Assembly (NCBI GenBank): GCA_028287395.1
Contig: JAQBPR010000108.1
Coordinates: forward strand, 1 to 55,257
Length of the DNA: 55,257 nucleotides
DNA from: Bacilli bacterium
Lineage (GTDB): Bacteria; Bacillota; Bacilli; Paenibacillales; NBRC-103111
Direction: 5' to 3'
Part shown: positions 8,909 to 16,892 of the stretch, piece after piece
Layout: each line of letters begins with the position of its first letter
Position numbering within the stretch: position 1 is the stretch's first letter
The notes under the pieces: generated by a model
Told to the model about the DNA's origin: nothing
Database searches by the model: none
The model's input: the letters and a program-made list of their open reading frames with translations, nothing else
Program-made: the position numbers and the translations under genes

Positions 8909-10573
8909 ATGCTCATAACTGCATCGGGCGTAGCACAAATCGGAAAATTCAAACAATGGGATAATGAACAATATTCGTTTATTTGGCAAGGATTTTTTTA
9001 TATTCCGGGCATCGAAGCAGGCGAAGAATCGGTACGCGCTTTTGCAGCGGAAGTTGTTCGACGTGGGATATTTTATGCGATTACTTTACCGAAGGGGAAT
9101 TTTTTTATCGTCATGAAAGAGTTAAAAAGCAATCAAACCCTATCATTTGTCGATAATAGCGGTGTTTATAACGCTTTTTGCTCGGATCATCGGATAGCGA
9201 GCTCATTTCTTCATTTAGTCCGTGACGAAGGCATAAGCAAAGCCCAAATCGACCCCAAACATATGATTGAATTTATTAATTTCGGCAGTTTACATATGGG
9301 TAAGACTTTTTTCAAATCCGTGCGAAAAATCGACGGCAATGAAATCATCCGTTTTACTGATTTCGGTAAAACCTATTCTATCCCTAAAGGACTGGGAGGG
9401 ATTGATTCTACTGAGGAACCCATTGATTTCATGCAATTTTTTGAGAATTTAGCCAAATCTATTCAATCTCGGCAAATTAGCGTTGACCTAACTGGAGGCT
9501 ATGATTCACGACTTCTCGCTGTAGTGTTGGATTATTTTGGTTTGCCCTTTGAAACTTCTTGCTCCGGAGTCGCTGGAATTCTCGATCAACGGATCCCTAC
9601 GATAGTCGCCGAACAGTTAGGGCATCCCTTCGATTTTACGCATCATACGATTGATCATTTGCAGGATGACATCCGCGAGTTATTCACAACATCCGATGGC
9701 TTGGACAATGTTTTCCGTCAGCACCGCACGATTCAATACCAGAAAAATCGCGTTAACCGCGGCGTCAATTTGGCCATATCGGGCGCAGGCGGCGAGCTAT
9801 ACCGCGATTTATTCTGGCTGCAGGACTTCCCATTTTATGCCAAACGCACGACCAATCTCGACCGTTTAATTCATCGGCGGATCTTGTCGATCCCTTGTAA
9901 CAATCGATACTTGCAATGCGACTGGCATGGAGTAAACAATAATTTTGCCCAGCAATTAAAGCAGGAATTAAGCGGTTTGGTGCTGGATCAAAACTCTAAA
10001 TCCTATGATAATATTTTTTATAATTTCCGGATGAAAACCTTTGGCGGACGCTTTATTACATCCTTTAATAACTATTTGGATTCGTATGCTCCCTTTCTGG
10101 ATGCGGAGCTCGTCCATTTTGGCTTTATGCTGCGCAGAAGGGATCGCTTCTTCAATAACTTCCACCGCAAAATTATTACTCAATTAAATCCTGCTGTATC
10201 AAGAATCGCGACAACGGAAAGAGTATCCTCATCGGCAATAAAGCTGGAAATTTTCAAGGATATCAATAAATATATTGTCGACAAAGGGCTGCGCTTGGCC
10301 AAAAAAATCGGACAAAAAACGTTGAAAAAAACATACTTTCAGCAAAGCGCCAATCACTCCGAGATGTTTCAAAGCATGCGAAAGCTCGACCTTTCGCATG
10401 CTGCCATTCGCCTGCTGCAAAACGAACATATTATTAGCAAGCAAATCGAGCTTAAGGACATCGGCAATCATCATATCGGCAATTTCATCTCTTTGGCGAT
10501 GTTCATTGATTACTTGGATGGCGGTAAAAAATTAGGCGTTGGCGACCCATTAAAGCAGCTATCCGGCGTTTAA
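8909..10573 (+). CDS. Asparagine synthase-like ATP pyrophosphatase lacking the catalytic glutaminase cysteine
   Basis: A 554-residue protein. The region around residues 190-200 has an ATP-pyrophosphatase loop (VDLTGGYDSRLL, in place of SGGxDS), and SGAGGELYRD further on is typical of the asparagine synthase C-terminal domain. The N-terminal 170 residues look like a degenerate Ntn domain: there is no Cys at position 2 (MLITASG), so it should not hydrolyse glutamine itself. The family adenylates a carboxylate and forms an amide or related bond. In polysaccharide loci such proteins may modify uronic acids, but the substrate is unknown here. AAAGGAG precedes the ATG by 9 nt. Its stop codon overlaps that of the convergent MBOAT gene (TTAAA). 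The operator shared with the main cluster suggests co-regulation. Confidence 0.8.
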   Translation: MLITASGVAQIGKFKQWDNEQYSFIWQGFFYIPGIEAGEESVRAFAAEVVRRGIFYAITLPKGNFFIVMKELKSNQTLSFVDNSGVYNAFCSDHRIASSFLHLVRDEGISKAQIDPKHMIEFINFGSLHMGKTFFKSVRKIDGNEIIRFTDFGKTYSIPKGLGGIDSTEEPIDFMQFFENLAKSIQSRQISVDLTGGYDSRLLAVVLDYFGLPFETSCSGVAGILDQRIPTIVAEQLGHPFDFTHHTIDHLQDDIRELFTTSDGLDNVFRQHRTIQYQKNRVNRGVNLAISGAGGELYRDLFWLQDFPFYAKRTTNLDRLIHRRILSIPCNNRYLQCDWHGVNNNFAQQLKQELSGLVLDQNSKSYDNIFYNFRMKTFGGRFITSFNNYLDSYAPFLDAELVHFGFMLRRRDRFFNNFHRKIITQLNPAVSRIATTERVSSSAIKLEIFKDINKYIVDKGLRLAKKIGQKTLKKTYFQQSANHSEMFQSMRKLDLSHAAIRLLQNEHIISKQIELKDIGNHHIGNFISLAMFIDYLDGGKKLGVGDPLKQLSGV

Positions 10574-11994
10574 AACTGAAAGTAGATAAACCCGCTTGCG
10601 ACATTTTTAATGAAAACAATCAGAATCGAAACGAGCACGGTGTACACAACCGCTCTAGCTGGAGCAGGAAAATAACGATGCCAGAACGCTGAAATTGCTG
10701 AAGCATAGGTCAGCAAATAATATTCGACAATATGGAGCACAAACAACCCTATGGCAAACAGCAGATAACTGTAAAGCTGATGCGGTACATGAAGCGCTTG
10801 GATCGATAGCATACGATGGATCAAGGCAAGGGCGGTATGCAGATCATGGATACGGAAAAATACCCAACCAATACAAGTGAGCTGAAAAAAAACAAAGACA
10901 GCTAAGATCCGATAAGCGAAAAACCTGTCGATCCAGGTTAATTTCAGCTTTGCTTTTAACATTGTATAGATCTTATGGGCAATCAGTAACGCGCCATGAT
11001 ACATCCCCCAGATCACAAACGTCCATTGCGCCCCGTGCCAAATACCCGATATGGTCATCGCCGCAAACAAATTTGCATATTTTCTTAGCTCGCCGCGACG
11101 AGACCCGCCAAGGGAGAAATAAATATAATCGCGGATCCATGAGGATAAAGTAATATGCCACCTTCGCCAAAACTCCGTAGCATGCGCGCTTAGATAGGGT
11201 GTCATGAAATTTCTTGGAAGCTCTAAACCAAATAAATACCCAATCCCTACAGCCATATCGCTGTAAGCAGAAAAGTCGAAAAAGATTTGAAACGCAAAAA
11301 GATAGGTGCTGATCCATGCCCCTGAACCGCTTAGATGCGCCGGATCCGCAAAGAAATTATTGACCATCGGTGCGATGTTATCCGCCAGCATAATCTTCTT
11401 AAATAAACCCAAGGTCAAATAAAAACAGCCCATTTTAAAATTGCTCAATTGCAGCCGGATGGATTTGATTTTCTCAATCTGCGGGATAAACTCGTGCCCC
11501 CGCATAATCGGCCCCGCAATTAAGTGCGCAAAAAAAGCAATGAATATCCAAAAATCAATGATCGACTTTGCCGGCTTCGTCCTTTGCTTGTACACATCGA
11601 CCACATAAGAAATCAATTCAAAGGTATAGAATGATATCCCGATAGGCAATACAATCGAAACCCAGAAGGAATGCTGAGCTATTAGGTGAATCGAGAACAC
11701 TTTTTCCAGATCGTGCAGGATAAACAACGAATACTTAAAAAAAACGATATCCAATACATTCAGCGTAATGGCTATCCACAGGAATAGCTTGCGGTATCTG
11801 CCTTGCAGCATTAAAGAGCACAGATACGTAACCGTCGTAATCGTTAAAAATAGCACTAGGAAACCCAATCCACTCACACTGTAAAAGAGAATGTTAGCAA
11901 TAGAGAGTAAAATCGTTCGCTTCGTCGGTATTAAATAATACAATACTAATGTCACAATCAGCAGCACGAAAAATTCCGGTGTATGGAAGAGCAT
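10570..11994 (-). CDS. MBOAT family membrane O-acyltransferase
   Basis: A 474-residue, multi-spanning membrane protein of the AlgI/PatA/DltB type. It has about ten hydrophobic segments, a central FWRRWHITLSSWIRDY motif and the catalytic-histidine segment SGIWHGAQWTF. Family members pass acyl groups from a cytoplasmic donor across the membrane to an extracellular polysaccharide or teichoic acid. It starts 14 bp after the SGNH gene, with AAGGAG at 9 nt, so the two are one operon and probably one acetylation machine. The likely target is the exopolysaccharide made by the adjacent locus (inference). A full set of AlgI-family blocks is present and the length is normal. Confidence 0.9.
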   Translation of the reverse strand: MLFHTPEFFVLLIVTLVLYYLIPTKRTILLSIANILFYSVSGLGFLVLFLTITTVTYLCSLMLQGRYRKLFLWIAITLNVLDIVFFKYSLFILHDLEKVFSIHLIAQHSFWVSIVLPIGISFYTFELISYVVDVYKQRTKPAKSIIDFWIFIAFFAHLIAGPIMRGHEFIPQIEKIKSIRLQLSNFKMGCFYLTLGLFKKIMLADNIAPMVNNFFADPAHLSGSGAWISTYLFAFQIFFDFSAYSDMAVGIGYLFGLELPRNFMTPYLSAHATEFWRRWHITLSSWIRDYIYFSLGGSRRGELRKYANLFAAMTISGIWHGAQWTFVIWGMYHGALLIAHKIYTMLKAKLKLTWIDRFFAYRILAVFVFFQLTCIGWVFFRIHDLHTALALIHRMLSIQALHVPHQLYSYLLFAIGLFVLHIVEYYLLTYASAISAFWHRYFPAPARAVVYTVLVSILIVFIKNVASGFIYFQF

Positions 11995-12008
11995 TCAATG
12001 TTTCTCCT

Positions 12009-13097
12009 TCAATTTGTATAGGATTTCCACAGTATTGCTGCTAATTCTTTATAGCCTTCAGCAACTAAATGCGTATGATCCGAAAATAACGAGTCTGAAA
12101 TCTTCCCTTCCAAATTCACATAGCCTACTTGCTTTTGCTGGAAATATTGGTCCAAAGCAGCCACGTTAGCCTGATAACCCGGCTTGTTTACAAAATCCTT
12201 CATCAGCGTATGATTTGTTCCGGATAGGACGACAAGCGTTTTTTTGCCTTTCTGATGGGCCACGATTTTATCCATAAAGAAAATATCTAAATTAGCAGCA
12301 GTCAGATCTAAGGGCTTATCTGTAAAACTTTTTGCTACCACATCACTCTGTACATATTTTACCAAGTCATCTTTCTGATACCAAGGCCGTGGATCTCCAT
12401 TGACAATCGTATCATCCGGAATCGCATGATGCGTCAATTTCAACTCGATCAAACTAAGCGCATGGTGTAAATAGTCTTTATAGCTATAAAGCTTAATCTT
12501 CGTTAATACATCATGGTAAAGCACATACTTGAATTTTCCATATAAAGTATCCGGCAACTTATAGCCGTTTTTATTCAGCTGCGGAAGCACCTTTTGAAAG
12601 GTTTCCGCATCCAGCTTCTTCAAATCATCCTTCAACCAAAACACCACTGGCGGATCTGGCACACGCGGAACAAAGCTGGCATACCGTACATTGAAAATAA
12701 GATGATCCGTTGAAATCCCCATCTGATCCAATTTTAACAACATCGTATAAATATCGCCATTCTGCATGGCAGGATAGGCTAAATTGAATATTTTAGTCTG
12801 CGGCAAGATGCTTTGAGCCTTTGCTTGCTTCTCCATAAATGCATTGACGGCTTGATCCGAATTGCCTGGACTGCCATACATAACGGAATCACCGAGAATA
12901 ATAATATAATCCTTCAAATGCTGACGATTAATTTCGATTTTAATTTTCTCAAGCGCCGGATCGATATCATTCTGAATATTATCAAACGTATAATTGTAAT
13001 CGATTCGGTTATGGTAGACGTAATGCAATGGAACACAATAAGGCAAAACGAGCTGTATAATAATCAAAAAAATGAGCGTATATCGGAGTGCTTTCAC
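12009..13097 (-). CDS. SGNH/GDSL-like (AlgJ/DltD-type) membrane-anchored acetylation protein
   Basis: A 362-residue protein with one N-terminal membrane segment (YTLIFLIIIQLVLPYCV). The GTG start is preferred because AAAGGAAGG sits 6 nt before it; a longer ATG start would place the ribosome site inside the coding region. The block-I serine motif ILGDSVMYG (near residue 70) and the C-terminal DHTHLVAEGY (Asp-x-x-His) are the SGNH catalytic elements. AlgJ, AlgX, PatB and DltD-like proteins of this layout complete O-acetyl transfer outside the cell after an MBOAT protein, which is exactly the next gene. The substrate is probably the local exopolysaccharide. Confidence 0.8.
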   Translation of the reverse strand: MKALRYTLIFLIIIQLVLPYCVPLHYVYHNRIDYNYTFDNIQNDIDPALEKIKIEINRQHLKDYIIILGDSVMYGSPGNSDQAVNAFMEKQAKAQSILPQTKIFNLAYPAMQNGDIYTMLLKLDQMGISTDHLIFNVRYASFVPRVPDPPVVFWLKDDLKKLDAETFQKVLPQLNKNGYKLPDTLYGKFKYVLYHDVLTKIKLYSYKDYLHHALSLIELKLTHHAIPDDTIVNGDPRPWYQKDDLVKYVQSDVVAKSFTDKPLDLTAANLDIFFMDKIVAHQKGKKTLVVLSGTNHTLMKDFVNKPGYQANVAALDQYFQQKQVGYVNLEGKISDSLFSDHTHLVAEGYKELAAILWKSYTN

Positions 13098-13141
13098 ATG
13101 ATACCTTCCTTTGGTCATTAATGAATTAAGGCGACTGTATC

Positions 13142-13169
13142 ATAATACTATACTATATTAATCTTGTAA
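13142..13169 (-). promoter_or_regulatory. Candidate sigma-A promoter for the SGNH-MBOAT operon
   Basis: On the minus strand TTACAA, 16 nt, TATTAT lies 45 bp before the GTG start and just after the LysE gene terminator. It lacks the GATACA palindrome of the main cluster. Confidence 0.4.
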
Positions 13170-13172
13170 CGT

Positions 13173-13216
13173 AAAAAAAGCGGAAGAATTTCAGTTTAGT
13201 AATCCGAAGTCTTCCA
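13173..13216 (-). terminator. Intrinsic terminator of the LysE-type gene
   Basis: On the minus strand GTGGAAGA pairs with TCTTCCGC (8 bp, one G-U) and is followed by seven T. It begins a few bases after the LysE-type stop codon. Confidence 0.75.
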
Positions 13217-13223
13217 CAAACAC

Positions 13224-13853
13224 TTATAACCCCTGAAATAATATTTTCAACGCAAAATATAAATATAACAATGCCGAAACAAAGGACAAAACACGAGTAA
13301 TAGAAGCATTGAACAAATTACCCGTAAGGCTGCTAATTGCTGCTACAACAACAGACCAAACAAGCCCGGCCGCAAAAAAGCCAGCTATAAATGGGAACAG
13401 AATCGTCCCTTCATTAATTTTCATACCCGCAACGATAGGGCCCGCAATCAAAGCAAACCAGGCAATCGAGGTTGGAGAGGCAATTGCTAAACCGATCCCA
13501 GTCAGAAATTCCTTTAGCAACGTACGTCCTTCAACCGATTGGTCACCCGCGTTCATGCTTTTAGGATGCCAGGTTTCCCATAGCATTTTGAACGTTAGAT
13601 AAAGCAAAAATAATGATCCGATACTCCACATGAACCAATGAATAAAAGGAATATTCAGAATTATACTAACACCAAGCAAGGCCAGTGTTAAATATAATAA
13701 ATCTCCGAAACAAGAACCGAATCCAATCATAAAAGAACGCCTAAAGCCTCGTTCTATCCCTGTTTTCATAATCGCCACATTGACCATTCCAAGATCAAAG
13801 CATAAAGAAAACGAAAATAAAGCCCCTTCCAGAAAAACAACGATAAATGCCAC
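13224..13853 (-). CDS. LysE/RhtB family exporter
   Basis: A 209-residue integral membrane protein with about six hydrophobic helices. The typical LysE features are an N-terminal helix starting FLEGALFSFSLCFDLGMVN, GFGSCFGDLLYL, and a central GIGLAIASPTSIAWF segment. Family members export amino acids or related small molecules; the substrate is not predictable. GTG start with GGAGGG at 8 nt. It has its own terminator and no obvious link to polysaccharide synthesis, so it looks like an ordinary gene between the two polysaccharide blocks. Confidence 0.85.
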   Translation of the reverse strand: MAFIVVFLEGALFSFSLCFDLGMVNVAIMKTGIERGFRRSFMIGFGSCFGDLLYLTLALLGVSIILNIPFIHWFMWSIGSLFLLYLTFKMLWETWHPKSMNAGDQSVEGRTLLKEFLTGIGLAIASPTSIAWFALIAGPIVAGMKINEGTILFPFIAGFFAAGLVWSVVVAAISSLTGNLFNASITRVLSFVSALLYLYFALKILFQGL

Positions 13854-14023
13854 GAAACAAACCCTCCATTAAAGAATCATTGTAGGGTTATTTTACATTG
13901 TTTAGCAGAAAACTTCACCAATTTATTCCAGCTTCAAATAATAGACATCCGTTATGCAGTTGGAGAAAGGCAATAACAATTGCAAAAGTACACCTTGATT
14001 AACATCTTTTACCGTTATTAGTG

Positions 14024-14171
14024 AATCTAAATGCAATTGTGCAGTTGAATATAGCGAAATCTAAGAAAAACAGCCTAAATGGGCTCAAATCCAGTAATCT
14101 AACTGTATTTTTGCATTTTCATCTCATCCGAACATGACTTTTTCGGAATCTAACTGTATTTTTGCAGTTGA
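14024..14171. repeat. Short palindromic intergenic repeats
   Basis: AATCTAACTGTATTTTTGCA occurs at 14096-14115 and again at 14147-14166. A diverged copy, AATCTAAATGCAATTGTGCA, lies at 14024-14043. The second and diverged copies continue into GTTGAA. The unit is itself partly palindromic (AACTG...CAGTT). The 13854-14330 gap has no gene; these REP-like repeats are its main content. A related TGCAGTTGGA lies near 13956. Confidence 0.6.
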
Positions 14172-14250
14172 ACCCTACAAAGGTCTTAGGTTGAGCGTAA
14201 GGGCGTGGAAATAATTCCAATTATCTCCTCTTCAACTTCATAACTCATGT

Positions 14251-14302
14251 AATAGAATAAGATCGCAATCCTTTGGCTGGTTCAGCCTAAAAGAGTGCGA
14301 TC
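14251..14302 (-). terminator. Probable terminator of the zinc-ribbon mini-operon
   Basis: On the minus strand GATCGCA and TGCGATC enclose an inner GGCTG/CAGCC stem, followed by a moderately T-rich tail (TTATTCTATT). It lies about 30 bp after the stop of the small zinc-ribbon gene. Confidence 0.5.
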
Positions 14303-14330
14303 CTATTGAGTTACGGTTTCATCCTTTTTG

Positions 14331-14555
14331 CTAATACCGTGCTTCATGCGCTTCAAGCATAGTTATCTCGGAATATAACGCATCCCTCGGATCATATATT
14401 TCCTGCTCCCGCTCTTCCTCTCGTTTCGCGCAATCCACACAAAAAGCAAGCGGATATATGACACGATAAAAACCGGTTCGGAATGTTTTAAATGCTTTTT
14501 CACGAGGGATCAATTGTCCGCAGCCGAAACAGTATAAGGTTTCTTTTTTAAACAT
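14331..14555 (-). CDS. Small zinc-ribbon-like protein
   Basis: A 74-residue protein starting at the ATG with AAGGTGGG 6 nt upstream. CFGCG near the N-terminus and CVDC about 30 residues later form a plausible four-cysteine zinc site (CxxC...CxxC). An acidic helical tail follows (AKREEEREQEIYD). No known function is recognised; such proteins may bind RNA or proteins. Its start overlaps the preceding small gene by 8 bp, implying translational coupling. The promoter upstream has the same architecture and operator as the exopolysaccharide promoters, so it may be expressed with that system. Confidence 0.75.
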   Translation of the reverse strand: MFKKETLYCFGCGQLIPREKAFKTFRTGFYRVIYPLAFCVDCAKREEEREQEIYDPRDALYSEITMLEAHEARY

Positions 14556-14709
14556 CCTCAACCCACCTTTGATCTATGTATTGCAGCAGCCTTTGCTTTA
14601 AATCCTGAACCAGAAGCTGTACGGAATCCATTGATCCGTCACTATGCGCTTTAGTGATAAAATCCTGCAGCTCTTTTTGCAAATCTTTTGCATTTAAATT
14701 TTTAACCAT
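14548..14709 (-). CDS. Small helical protein of unknown function
   Basis: A 53-residue, mostly helical protein (KDLQKELQDFITKAHSDG, then a second helix ending LLQYIDQRW). A longer frame exists upstream, but the MVKNLN start has the better, though weak, ribosome site (GGATGGG, 6 nt). A 19-codon frame starting MFEQLSFNLSEWIGW (14702-14761) ends across this start and could couple translation; that is speculative. It shares an operon with the zinc-ribbon protein. The leader from the promoter is about 270 nt and holds no other convincing gene. Helical small proteins near XRE regulators can act as antirepressors, but there is no direct evidence here. Confidence 0.6.
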   Translation of the reverse strand: MVKNLNAKDLQKELQDFITKAHSDGSMDSVQLLVQDLKQRLLQYIDQRWVEDV

Positions 14710-14966
14710 TCGCGTCCCATCCGATCCACTCTGATAAATTGAACGAAAGTTGTTCAAACATTTCCAGTTTGTTAAGAACATTTGACGTTCCAGATATGTA
14801 TGTCGGTTACAGCCACTTCTTGAAATTGCATCCTCTTATTAGATGATGGAAACGATACAATTTCAAATGTGGCCCGTAAACTTTTCACTCGACATACACA
14901 TCTTCCACTTCAGGTTTCTCAACAACCTCAAAAAATGTTCTAACTTTCATTCGTTGCACTTATTCA

Positions 14967-15018
14967 GATACATTATGTACTATAGTTATATAATACGATA
15001 CAATATGTATCATGTCAA
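14967..15018 (-). promoter_or_regulatory. Promoter with spacer operator, at the asnB 3' end
   Basis: On the minus strand TTGACA (15013-15018), 17 nt, TATTAT (14990-14995) is a near-consensus sigma-A promoter. The palindrome GATACAATATGTATC (14997-15011) fills the spacer. A second site, GATACATTATGTAC (14967-14980), lies 30 bp downstream. The -35 box overlaps the asnB stop codon, so this starts a new transcript reading into the two small genes. Confidence 0.75.
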
Positions 15019-16892
15019 GCGAAGGAAATATATTTCTCAAACTTTCGCAGCCAAATTTCAAGCGCCATTGGGTTAAAAATATCCTTATACGAGATAACGC
15101 CTCGATCTGACGACTGTCTGCAATATAATTCATATTTCTTTAAGAGCGGGGCTCGTTCCACAAGGCCGAATTTAAATATGAGACTGTCTTTTGTGAAATA
15201 TTCCAATACACCCGCTTTGAGTTCATGCTTTAACCATTCACTCTCTGGATTTGCAAAGCCCTTCTTATCTTTTCGCCAAACAATTTGCTGGGGTAAAAAA
15301 GGTTCCATAGCTTTGCGAAATATATATTTGCTCCAGCCATTTTTCAGCTTCAGCTCGGCAGGTAAAGGAACTAACATTTCAATCAAGCGATAATCTAAAA
15401 AAGGGACACGAATCTCTCGTGACCATGCCATCGACATGCGGTCTTCATAATGGGTTAACACGGGCACGGAAAACTGTTGGATGTCCAACGCTTGCCGCTG
15501 TATCAAGGATGTTCCTGATTGCAGGCCGAGAAATACAGCTTCGTAATCGCATAATCGCGGCCCGCGGATATCAATTTCCTTGGGCTTCAAGAGCGCCGGG
15601 AGATAACGTTTGGCCTCACCCAGGTTGAATTGATTAATCATAGTGCCTTGTTTGATAAAGGAACCCAGTACTTTGGTAAATGTGCCATACTGCTTATGTA
15701 AAAATAAATTTTGCAAATAAAAGCCTAAAAATTTCTTATACCCGCATAGCAATTCATCCGCACCTTGACCGCTTAAAATGACGGTTACATTCTTCTCCTT
15801 CGCTTCCTTCATCAATAAATAATGAGCTACATTGGAAAAGCTGCCTACGGGCTGGTCATTAAACCAGCAGAGCTGTTCCAAATAGGCGAAGGCTTGCTCC
15901 GGCTTGAAATCAAGCACTACTTTATGGACATCTTGATTCAATTGCTTAGCCATAATATCAATAAAGGGAGATTCATCGTAGCGCGAATCCAGACTTACCG
16001 CAGAAAAAATGTTTAAATTCGCTTCCTTACCTAAAATATTAGCCATTACAGCCGCAATTGCTGAAGAATCCACACCGCCAGAAAGTAAAACGCCTACGGG
16101 AACATCACTTCGCAATTGAAGCTTCACTGCATCCATGAACAAGTCTCTGACTTGCTCTACTAATACATTTTCAGAAAGTGGACGCTCGTTATGAACCGGA
16201 ACTTTCCAAAAAGAACGCAAATCAAGCTGCAGCTCATTTTTCTTCAAATCCAGCTCGCCATAATAACCTGCCGGTATTTGCATGATTCCTTCAAAAAAAG
16301 TTTCCGTCGACGTTTCCATGATCGATTGCAGCAAATAATTGCCTACTATATTCACATTCAATTTAAATTTATGAGGAACCAAGGCTAATATGGTTTTGAT
16401 TTCAGAAGCAAAGTAACAATTTTGGCCATCTAAATAGTAATAAAGCGGTTTAATTCCTACACGATCTCTCGACATAATCAACCGCTGCTTCCGCTGGTCC
16501 AACCACGCAAAAGCCCACATTCCATTAAATTTATTCATCGCCTCATCAGGACCCCAATGAATTAAAGCCGTTAAGATGACTTCCGTATCCGTATCGCTGC
16601 GAAACTTGTACCCAAGCTGAATTAATTCCACTCGAAGTTCCTTATAATTATAAACTTCTCCATTAAAGATGATGTAATCCTTGCCATTATAAGCTTGCAT
16701 GGGCTGATGCCCTGCACTTGAAAGATCGAGGATAGACAAACGCTGATGTACCAGCGTCACATTCCAGCGCTCCATCCGATTCTGCAATAATCCGCACGAA
16801 TCAGGCCCACGATGCCCCTGTACCGATTGTACAATGGGCAGCATATCTGTACGATGCAGCCCAGTGCTAATTAAACCTGCTATCCCACACAT
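15015..16892 (-). CDS. asnB: Asparagine synthase (glutamine-hydrolysing) family amidotransferase
   Basis: A full-length 625-residue class-II amidotransferase. Cys2 of MCGIAG is the glutaminase nucleophile, with RGPDSCG near 28 and FNGEVYNY near 75. The synthase half has the ATP-pyrophosphatase loop LLSGGVDSSAIA (about 268-279) and SGQGADELLCGY. It is the last gene of the exopolysaccharide operon and overlaps the preceding glycosyltransferase gene by 13 bp. In polysaccharide loci such enzymes can convert a uronic acid to its amide (as WbpS does in Pseudomonas O-antigen). That fits the uronic-acid pathway encoded upstream, although a plain asparagine synthetase cannot be excluded. Confidence 0.9.
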   Translation of the reverse strand: MCGIAGLISTGLHRTDMLPIVQSVQGHRGPDSCGLLQNRMERWNVTLVHQRLSILDLSSAGHQPMQAYNGKDYIIFNGEVYNYKELRVELIQLGYKFRSDTDTEVILTALIHWGPDEAMNKFNGMWAFAWLDQRKQRLIMSRDRVGIKPLYYYLDGQNCYFASEIKTILALVPHKFKLNVNIVGNYLLQSIMETSTETFFEGIMQIPAGYYGELDLKKNELQLDLRSFWKVPVHNERPLSENVLVEQVRDLFMDAVKLQLRSDVPVGVLLSGGVDSSAIAAVMANILGKEANLNIFSAVSLDSRYDESPFIDIMAKQLNQDVHKVVLDFKPEQAFAYLEQLCWFNDQPVGSFSNVAHYLLMKEAKEKNVTVILSGQGADELLCGYKKFLGFYLQNLFLHKQYGTFTKVLGSFIKQGTMINQFNLGEAKRYLPALLKPKEIDIRGPRLCDYEAVFLGLQSGTSLIQRQALDIQQFSVPVLTHYEDRMSMAWSREIRVPFLDYRLIEMLVPLPAELKLKNGWSKYIFRKAMEPFLPQQIVWRKDKKGFANPESEWLKHELKAGVLEYFTKDSLIFKFGLVERAPLLKKYELYCRQSSDRGVISYKDIFNPMALEIWLRKFEKYISFA

